From Brevibacillus choshinensis (GTDB taxonomy: Bacteria; Bacillota; Bacilli; Brevibacillales; Brevibacillaceae): DNA of 64,000 nt. The DNA is taken from NCBI RefSeq assembly GCF_001420695.1, contig NZ_LJJB01000015.1:124001-188000 (forward strand), in the 5' to 3' direction. The notes beneath the pieces were generated by a model that saw only the letters and a program-made list of their open reading frames with translations, had not been told where the DNA came from and ran no database searches. Shown here in pieces: positions 59,030-64,000 of this stretch. A program made the position numbers and the translations under genes. The number at the start of each line of letters is the position of its first letter. Position 1 is the first letter of the stretch.

Positions 59030-60130
59030 TTATCGCTCCTCTTCGTATTGGTCTACAGTCAGTTCGAGTTGTTCCGGTTTTAACAACGGGGATACGGACT
59101 GCTCTGTTTTCAAGGTCAGTGCTGACGCAGCCAATCCCAATTGGCAAGCTCGTTCAAATGATTCGCCATTGACGAACCCGTACAGTAATCCCGAAGCAAA
59201 GGCATCTCCAGCACCTGTCACATCCACGACGTCAGTAGGATACGGTGTGAAGTGCTTGGACACATCCTCTGACTGATAATAAACGCCTTGCTCACCCATG
59301 GTCACGATGACATGCTTGACGCCACGCTCCCTGATTTTGCGGCAAGCCTCGGCGCATTCTTCGATCGAACCGATACTCATTTCCGCCAACAGCTCAGCCT
59401 CTTCCCGATTGGGCAAAATGGCTTCTACTCCGTCCAATCGCTGTGGCAACTTTTTCGCCTTTGCAGAAGAGACCGGGTCCACGAAGAGTGGGATGTTCTC
59501 TTCCCGGCAGCGCTCGATGATGTACGCCAAGCAATCGGCCGGTACGTTTGTATCGAGGAAAATCGCTTGAGCAGCGGCAATGTGCGACCACTTGTCCGCA
59601 TACATCTCCGGTGTCAGCGCATCGTATATATCCATATTGGCCAGTGAGACAACCATTTCTCCATCAATATCCAGAAGAGCCGTATACGTGCCTGTCCGCT
59701 GAGTCGGCAATCGCCAAACCTGGCTGATATCGACACCGTGCTTTCGGGTCTCTTGCAGGATCCATTCCCCTTCCTTATCCTCACCGATGCTGGTGAACAG
59801 GGAAGTTTTGCAGCCCAGTCTGCCCAAGTTCTCGGCAATATTGCGCGCTACCCCTCCACATGATTCCATAATCGTGACGGGATTGGAGGAATGCAGTCGT
59901 ACTTGCTGTTTCCCACGCGCTTTGCGGTCCAGATTCGCTCCACCAATGCAGGCAATCGAACCCTCGTCGCGCAAGACATACGCACGTCCTTTTATCTCTC
60001 CGCGCTTGGTCAACTGGGCGATGTAGCCCGCAACAGCGGAACGGGAGATTCCCATCAAGTCTGCCAATTCCTGCTGACTGATAAAAGGATTGTGCCGGAT
60101 ATGCTGCAAAATCTGCATTTCTTTGTCCAC
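59030..60130 (-). CDS. psuK: Pseudouridine kinase (PfkB family) with N-terminal HTH
   Basis: 366 residues from GTG at 60130; an ATG two codons earlier touches the AAAGGAGG site and seems too close. An HTH domain at about 1-60 (ISQQELADLMGISRSAVAGYIAQL) is followed by a PfkB kinase: GGANLDRKARG, ESCGGVARNIAENLGRLG, and DVTGAGDAFASGLLYG with the catalytic Asp. It phosphorylates pseudouridine for PsuG. The HTH suggests the enzyme is also a self-acting regulator. Confidence 0.92.
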   Translation of the reverse strand: MDKEMQILQHIRHNPFISQQELADLMGISRSAVAGYIAQLTKRGEIKGRAYVLRDEGSIACIGGANLDRKARGKQQVRLHSSNPVTIMESCGGVARNIAENLGRLGCKTSLFTSIGEDKEGEWILQETRKHGVDISQVWRLPTQRTGTYTALLDIDGEMVVSLANMDIYDALTPEMYADKWSHIAAAQAIFLDTNVPADCLAYIIERCREENIPLFVDPVSSAKAKKLPQRLDGVEAILPNREEAELLAEMSIGSIEECAEACRKIRERGVKHVIVTMGEQGVYYQSEDVSKHFTPYPTDVVDVTGAGDAFASGLLYGFVNGESFERACQLGLAASALTLKTEQSVSPLLKPEQLELTVDQYEEER

Positions 60131-60174
60131 GGTCATCCTCCTTTCGTCAAAGTAGCATTCACAGCTTCGTCCAC

Positions 60175-60203
60175 AAACAAAAGTCTATCACATAAACAAA
60201 AGT
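60175..60203 (-). promoter_or_regulatory. Direct repeats before psuK
   Basis: AAACAAAAGT occurs at 60175-60184 and 60194-60203, 19 bp apart, just ahead of psuK. They may be operator half-sites for the HTH of PsuK or another regulator. Confidence 0.4.
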
Positions 60204-60227
60204 TTCGCAAACTATTTGCAAAGAAAA

Positions 60228-60258
60228 GAGGCTGTCGATTATCTCGATCGACAGCCTC
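60228..60258 (-). terminator. Terminator after the SDR pseudogene
   Basis: GAGGCTGTCGAT / ATCGACAGCCTC stem, then TTTTCTTT on the minus strand. Confidence 0.85.
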
Positions 60259-60274
60259 CAATGATCTTTCCCTT

Positions 60275-61032
60275 TTACACAGTCAAACTACCGTCCACGG
60301 CAACGACAGAACCCGTCATGAAGCTCGCTTTGTCAGATGCCAGGAACAGAACCACCTCAGCGATCTCATTCGGTTGACCATGACGCCCCATCCGCATGGG
60401 AGAGAGCTCTTCGGGTACATATCCCCCATTCGCGAAAGTGTCAGCCACGCTTTTGAAAATGGCGGTTTCAATTCCGCCAGGGCAAACCGCATTGATCCGG
60501 ACTCCCTTTTTCGCGTATTCAATCGATGCCCCTTTCGTCAAACCAATGACCGCATGCTTGCTGGCAGAGTATACGGCGATGCTGTGCTCGGGGCGAATCC
60601 CTGCGGAAGACGCTGTATTGATAATCGCGCCCTTTCCTTGCTGCTCCATGATGGGAAGGACATTTTTCATACCTAGGAATATGCTCTTCACATTAATGGA
60701 CATGATACGTTCGTACTCCTCGATTTCCACTTCCGTAAACGGAGCGAACTTTTGAATAACCCCTGCGTTGTTGAACAAGACGTCCATTTGTCCGTACATT
60801 TCCATTGTCTGTTTTACATAGTTTTCTACATCCTCCGGCTTGGAGACATCCGCTTTTACAAAAATGCCTTCTCCCCCATTGCTTCGGATCATGTCAACGT
60901 TTCATTGCCCAATTCTTCATTAAAGTCTACGAGAACGACCCGGTATCCATTTTCCGCAAACTTGATGCTGGTTGCTCGGCCAATTCCGCTTGCTGCTCCT
61001 GTTACTACCGCTACTTGTTTTTCGTGAGACAT
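60275..61032 (-). pseudogene. Short-chain dehydrogenase broken by one frameshift
   Basis: Starts at the ATG at 61032 after AAAGGGAGAG with VTGAASGIGRATSIKFAENG and reads to about 60895 (DFNEELGNETL), where it meets TGA. The next frame continues the same protein without a gap (MIRSNGGEGIFVKADVSKPE, NNAGVIQ, YSASKHA, end GSVVAVDGSLTV). One missing base near 60895-60900 explains it. All SDR motifs are otherwise intact, so this is a young pseudogene or a sequencing error; programmed shifting is unlikely. Confidence 0.85.
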
Positions 61033-61133
61033 TCGATTTACTCTCCCTTTCGTTATTTGGTTTCGTTTTGTGTTTGGTTCATTCAAAGCCTGCCGATTTT
61101 GCCTGCCTCACCTCCTTTCGAGAACGCAAAAAA

Positions 61134-61156
61134 GACGCCGAAAGAATACCGGCGTC
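61134..61156 (-). terminator. Terminator of the 48-residue gene
   Basis: GACGCCG / CGGCGTC stem followed by TTTTTTG on the minus strand. Confidence 0.8.
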
Positions 61157-61227
61157 ATCATTTATGCTGTCGTTATCTACATTCGCAATCGACAAGAAGT
61201 CAGCTTGCAAACAGAGCGCTAGCTACA

Positions 61228-61374
61228 TCATAAGGCAAAAGCTTCCGGTACCTGTTTTCGATATGAAATTTGCATGCCAAAAAATGGGCAGACTGATCCC
61301 GTTACATGCAAATCTCCAAGCAGTCTGGGTGCTTTTACCAATGCCTCTACCATTGCGAAAACAGTGTACATCAT
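61228..61374 (-). CDS. 48-residue small protein
   Basis: MMYTVFAMVEALVKAPRLLG... ending QVPEAFAL, with AAAGGAGGTAAAAGCG just before two tandem ATG codons (61374 and 61371). No domain or clear membrane segment; one cysteine in GSVCPFFG. It has its own terminator about 70 bp on, so it is a separate small unit. The family is unknown to me. Confidence 0.55.
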   Translation of the reverse strand: MMYTVFAMVEALVKAPRLLGDLHVTGSVCPFFGMQISYRKQVPEAFAL

Positions 61375-61465
61375 CGCTTTTACCTCCTTTCTTCCTTCCA
61401 AATAAGACAAATTACTTAACACCCTTAACAATAATTCATTCTCACGAAAAGATCAAGCTGTTCGT

Positions 61466-62419
61466 TCACGATGATACTCGTTGTTCGATTGCGGATTCCA
61501 CCGTCGCTTGCTTCTTTTTGGTTTCCTCCTTTTGCGCCAAAGCAAACACGGTCCCGATAATACAAAAAGCCCCAAGCCATTCAAACCATCCAAACGGAAC
61601 ATGCAACCAGATGACGGTAGCCACAACGGCTGACAGTGGCTCGGCACTCGCCAGGAGACTCGTTTCCGCAGGTTTGATAAAGCGCAGACTATCCACGTAC
61701 AAATAAAAAGCAATTAGGGTGCCAAACAGGACGAGAAACGCAACTCCCAATACCGATGTGATCTCCCAATCAATGGCGATTGCCTGCCAGGGACGCGTCA
61801 GGATGCACAAGCCGATACCTCCGATCAGCATCGCCCACCCCAAGACGATTGTCGATCCCCACCTCTGCAACAGGCTTTTAGGATAAAGCGTATAAAAAGC
61901 TAGTGCCAACGCGGATGCGAGACCCCACACCACTGCCCCTGCAGAAATGGAGAGCTTGTCCGGCCTGCCATTGGTAATCAACAAAAAGGTCCCGATCAAA
62001 GCCAGCACGAGTGCAATCATTTGAGCTGAACTGGGAAGCTGTCGATGACGTACAACGACATACACGGTTAGAAAAACGGGACCCAAATACTGCAGCAAGG
62101 TCGCCGTGGCTGCGTTACCCATTTCAATAGAAGCAAAATACGTATACTGTACCCCTAACAGTCCTAAGATCCCAAATAGAAAAAGTCTGCCTACATCCGC
62201 ACCCGAGCTCATAATACGCCAAACATTCTGACGATCGTTCCCGAATAACGACAGCAGTAAGAGCAACGTACCTGACAGTAGCAAGCGCGCTGCCACTAGC
62301 CACTCTGTCGTAAATGAATGATGCTGCAATAAGGACTGGGCAACAGTCCCTGACACTCCCCACAATAAGGATGCGACGAGAACCATTGCAAACCCACGTG
62401 CACGCGATGATACTTCCAT
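61466..62419 (-). CDS. DMT/EamA family transporter
   Basis: 317 residues from the ATG at 62419 after AGAGGAGAAACAAGT. Ten membrane helices as two EamA halves: VLVASLLWGVSGTVAQSLL near the start, and SALALAFYTLYPKSLLQRWG with LFGTLIAFYLYVDSLRFIKPAETSLLASAEPLSAV in the second half. It moves a metabolite, likely exporting amino acids or similar. Substrate unknown. Alone on its strand. Confidence 0.92.
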   Translation of the reverse strand: MEVSSRARGFAMVLVASLLWGVSGTVAQSLLQHHSFTTEWLVAARLLLSGTLLLLLSLFGNDRQNVWRIMSSGADVGRLFLFGILGLLGVQYTYFASIEMGNAATATLLQYLGPVFLTVYVVVRHRQLPSSAQMIALVLALIGTFLLITNGRPDKLSISAGAVVWGLASALALAFYTLYPKSLLQRWGSTIVLGWAMLIGGIGLCILTRPWQAIAIDWEITSVLGVAFLVLFGTLIAFYLYVDSLRFIKPAETSLLASAEPLSAVVATVIWLHVPFGWFEWLGAFCIIGTVFALAQKEETKKKQATVESAIEQRVSS

Positions 62420-62547
62420 ACTTGTTTCTCCTCTACTCTCTATGGCAGTCAAATTTCGCCGTTCTTTTTCTGTAGTATACATCCAAAATCGCATGCGTGG
62501 ATGAACAGATCCGATTTGAGAACAATAAAGAAAAAAGGAGGAATATC

Positions 62548-62709
62548 ATGGCAGATAAGCGTCCGCAGCAAAAGCAAAAAGAACCACCGGAATACTTTTA
62601 TTTTAACCTTTCAGATGATGGACACGAACGGTTGCTGCAGCATGAACTCCAAGAAGCAGAAGAAGATCCCCTCTCTCCATTGGAAGAAGTAACAAAGATC
62701 GAATACTGA
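62548..62709 (+). CDS. 53-residue charged small protein
   Basis: MADKRPQQKQKEPPEYFYFN... ending EEVTKIEY, with AAAAAAGGAGGAATATC before the ATG at 62548. Very hydrophilic and acidic in the second half, with no membrane part. It resembles small unannotated proteins of bacilli but I cannot name a family. It is followed 12 bp on by a terminator. Confidence 0.6.
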   Translation: MADKRPQQKQKEPPEYFYFNLSDDGHERLLQHELQEAEEDPLSPLEEVTKIEY

Positions 62710-62720
62710 TAAACCTGACA

Positions 62721-62753
62721 CAAAACCCTGACGCTTCCTAGGTCAGGGTTTTG
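62721..62753 (+). terminator. Intrinsic terminator
   Basis: CAAAACCCTGA / TCAGGGTTTTG stem then TTTG. It ends 2 bp before the -35 of the marR promoter. Confidence 0.88.
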
Positions 62754-62754
62754 T

Positions 62755-62801
62755 TTGACAAGCTAACGATTGATCATGTATCATTATCTCAAATTAAAGA
62801 T
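62755..62801 (+). promoter_or_regulatory. marR promoter with MhqR-type operator
   Basis: TTGACA (62755-62760), 18-nt spacer, TATCAT (62779-62784), then ATCTCAAATTAAAGAT at 62786-62801. The last matches the azoreductase site in 13 of 16 bases and the Bacillus MhqR box form ATCT...AAGAT. Confidence 0.7.
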
Positions 62802-62844
62802 ATCGCAAATTCATGATAAATATATTCAGAAAGGAGCGGGCTTG

Positions 62845-63291
62845 ATGTCGGACAAACTGGTTCGAGATGATTCCCTCGATCTGATGGTCGTACTGTCGAG
62901 ATCGTACAACTGGGTCATGGCCCATACGAATCGTGATATTCGCCAACACGGCCTCAATCCTACCGAGTTTGGTGTACTGGAGGTTCTTTATCATAAAGGC
63001 CCTCAACCGTTGCAGCAGATTGGTGAAAAGATCCTGATCTCAAGCGGAAACATCACCTATGTGGTGGACAAACTAGAGAAGAAGCAACTGCTGATTCGCA
63101 AGCCTTGTTTAGAGGATCGCCGGGTGATTTATGCGGAGCTTACTGAAAAGGGCAATCAATTTTTGGCTGACATCTTTCCTTCGCACAAGGAAGCAATTGA
63201 AAAAGCAGTCAGTGGCCTCACACCAGAAGAACAACGGCAAGCTACTCAATTGCTTAAAAAACTGGGTCGTGCTGCTCAAGAAAGCTTCTAG
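62845..63291 (+). CDS. MarR family regulator (MhqR-like)
   Basis: 148 residues from the ATG at 62845 after GAAAGGAGCGG. Winged HTH of the MarR type: LNPTEFGVLEVLYHKGPQPLQQIGEKILISSGNITYVVDKLEKKQLLIRK and wing DRRVIYAELTEKG. Bacillus MhqR, a repressor of quinone-responsive azoreductases and dioxygenases, has this form. It stands 271 bp before an azoreductase gene, with matching operators at both promoters. Confidence 0.92.
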   Translation: MSDKLVRDDSLDLMVVLSRSYNWVMAHTNRDIRQHGLNPTEFGVLEVLYHKGPQPLQQIGEKILISSGNITYVVDKLEKKQLLIRKPCLEDRRVIYAELTEKGNQFLADIFPSHKEAIEKAVSGLTPEEQRQATQLLKKLGRAAQESF

Positions 63292-63414
63292 CTTGAGCAG
63301 TGCGACTGGCTTAAGTAAACCTCTATCGAAGCATGCTCATGGATGAGCGACCGCGTTCAAGCGGAAAGTTTTACCGAAGTAATGCCAGAAGCAAACGCTG
63401 AGGTGCTTCGTCAT

Positions 63415-63460
63415 GCGTTCCAGAATTCATAAGCGTGCTCGCTTATAAATTCTTATACGT
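63415..63460. repeat. Dispersed palindromic repeat, family B, copy 3
   Basis: CCAGAATTCATAAGCG then TGCT then CGCTTATAAATTCTTATACG. The arms form a 13-14-bp hairpin with one mismatch. Same modules as at 15703 and 46421. It lies between marR and azoR, upstream of the azoR promoter. Confidence 0.7.
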
Positions 63461-63471
63461 TCAAAAAGCCC

Positions 63472-63512
63472 TTGACAAAACCTTCAATGCATAATAATCT
63501 TAAAATCAAGAT
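63472..63512 (+). promoter_or_regulatory. azoR promoter with MhqR-type operator
   Basis: TTGACA (63472-63477), 17-nt spacer, TAATCT (63495-63500). ATCTTAAAATCAAGAT at 63497-63512 overlaps the -10, so a bound repressor would shut the promoter. Confidence 0.72.
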
Positions 63513-63562
63513 TTACAAACAAAAGTAAGTGACTAACTAAACGAAAGGGGAATAAATATCCC

Positions 63563-64000
63563 ATGAGTAAAGTACTCTTAATTAAAGCTAACGATCGACC
63601 AGTAGATCAAGCAGTGAGCGTAAAGCTTTACGAAGCTTTTGCTCAAACTTATAAAGAAACTCATCAAAACGATGAAGTAGTGGAGCTGGACCTGTTCGCA
63701 GAAAACCTCCCTTACTACGGAAACGATCTGCTGACTGCTATGTTTAAAGCAGGACGCGGTATGGAGCTCGGCGCAGAAGAGCAAAAAGGCGCTGACCTGG
63801 TAAAGAAATACCTGAACCAATTCGCTGAAGCAGAAAAAGTGGTTATCGCTTTCCCAATGTGGAACTTCACAGTACCAGCTGTTCTGCACACTTACATGGA
63901 TTACCTGTCTCAAGCAGGTACAACGTTCAAATACACTGCTGAAGGCCCTGTAGGTCTGATGGGTGACAAAAAAGTAGCACTGCTGAGCGCTCGCGGTGGC
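63563..64000 (+). CDS. azoR: FMN-dependent NADH-azoreductase (N-terminal part, cut by window edge)
   Basis: 146 residues visible from the ATG at 63563 (MSKVLLIKANDRP) after GAAAGGGG. Flavodoxin-like azoreductase fold: KANDRPVDQAVSVKLYEAF FMN-phosphate loop, FPMWNFTVPAVLHTYMDYLSQAGTTFKYT and VALLSARGG. It reduces azo dyes and quinones by NADH in the cytosol. The end lies outside the window. Confidence 0.95.
   Translation, partial: MSKVLLIKANDRPVDQAVSVKLYEAFAQTYKETHQNDEVVELDLFAENLPYYGNDLLTAMFKAGRGMELGAEEQKGADLVKKYLNQFAEAEKVVIAFPMWNFTVPAVLHTYMDYLSQAGTTFKYTAEGPVGLMGDKKVALLSARGG

Overview
The window looks like a chromosomal segment of a spore-forming, low- to mid-GC Gram-positive bacterium of the Bacillales. 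A Brevibacillus-like Paenibacillaceae member is my best guess, but the genus is an inference. The support is sporulation genes of the YunB, YtaF and Spo0M families, strong AAAGGAGG-type ribosome binding sites, Zur, CsoR, HxlR and MhqR-type operators typical of Bacilli, a ydaO-type c-di-AMP riboswitch and a ba3-type oxidase. I saw no rRNA, tRNA, CRISPR array, transposase or prophage.

Layout. 1-3.7 kb: a cut-off epimerase, then an ArsR-type regulator / small protein / ClpP operon, a metallo-beta-lactamase-fold hydrolase, an Lrp regulator and two small proteins. 3.8-6.8 kb: cupin, a cation/proton antiporter behind a structured leader, glycerate kinase. 6.9-8.4 kb: a zinc-limitation operon (CobW-type GTPase plus a zinc-free ribosomal protein L33) with two Zur boxes. 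8.8-13.5 kb: two secreted VCBS-like proteins and a two-component system. 13.6-17.5 kb: TetR/MFS and nitroreductase/SDR units. 17.6-20 kb: a three-subunit ba3 oxidase. 20.1-20.9 kb: a decayed LytS/LytTR pair. 21-26.5 kb: a redox-membrane operon (ApbE flavin transferase, ferric-reductase-like membrane proteins, own two-component pair). 26.5-28.4 kb: an NreBC-like cysteine-PAS kinase and response regulator, sharing a palindromic promoter motif with the ba3 operon.

28.4-38.1 kb: acetyltransferase, MFS pump, secreted copper-amine-oxidase-N-type protein, YunB, a calcium P-type ATPase, YtaF, Spo0M, an arginase-like protein and a dispersed repeat. 38.1-46.7 kb: a kdp potassium-uptake operon (orf35-kdpF-kdpA-kdpB-kdpC, a kinase-less tandem KdpD, an unknown gene). 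It sits behind a promoter, a c-di-AMP riboswitch and a roughly 630-nt leader with further structure.

47.3-55 kb: a GntR-controlled operon with a tripartite TctCBA importer, a uroporphyrinogen-decarboxylase-like (possible methyltransferase) protein, an opine-dehydrogenase-family enzyme and a PLP methionine/cystathionine gamma-lyase. Three identical 17-bp sites link it to the regulator. This is the best candidate for an undescribed catabolic system. 55.2-58 kb: copper export (CopA, CopZ) with CsoR-type boxes. 58-60 kb: pseudouridine degradation (PsuK with an N-terminal HTH, PsuG). 60.2-64 kb: a frameshifted SDR, a DMT-family transporter, small proteins, and a MarR (MhqR-like)/azoreductase pair with matching operators; the azoreductase runs off the right end.
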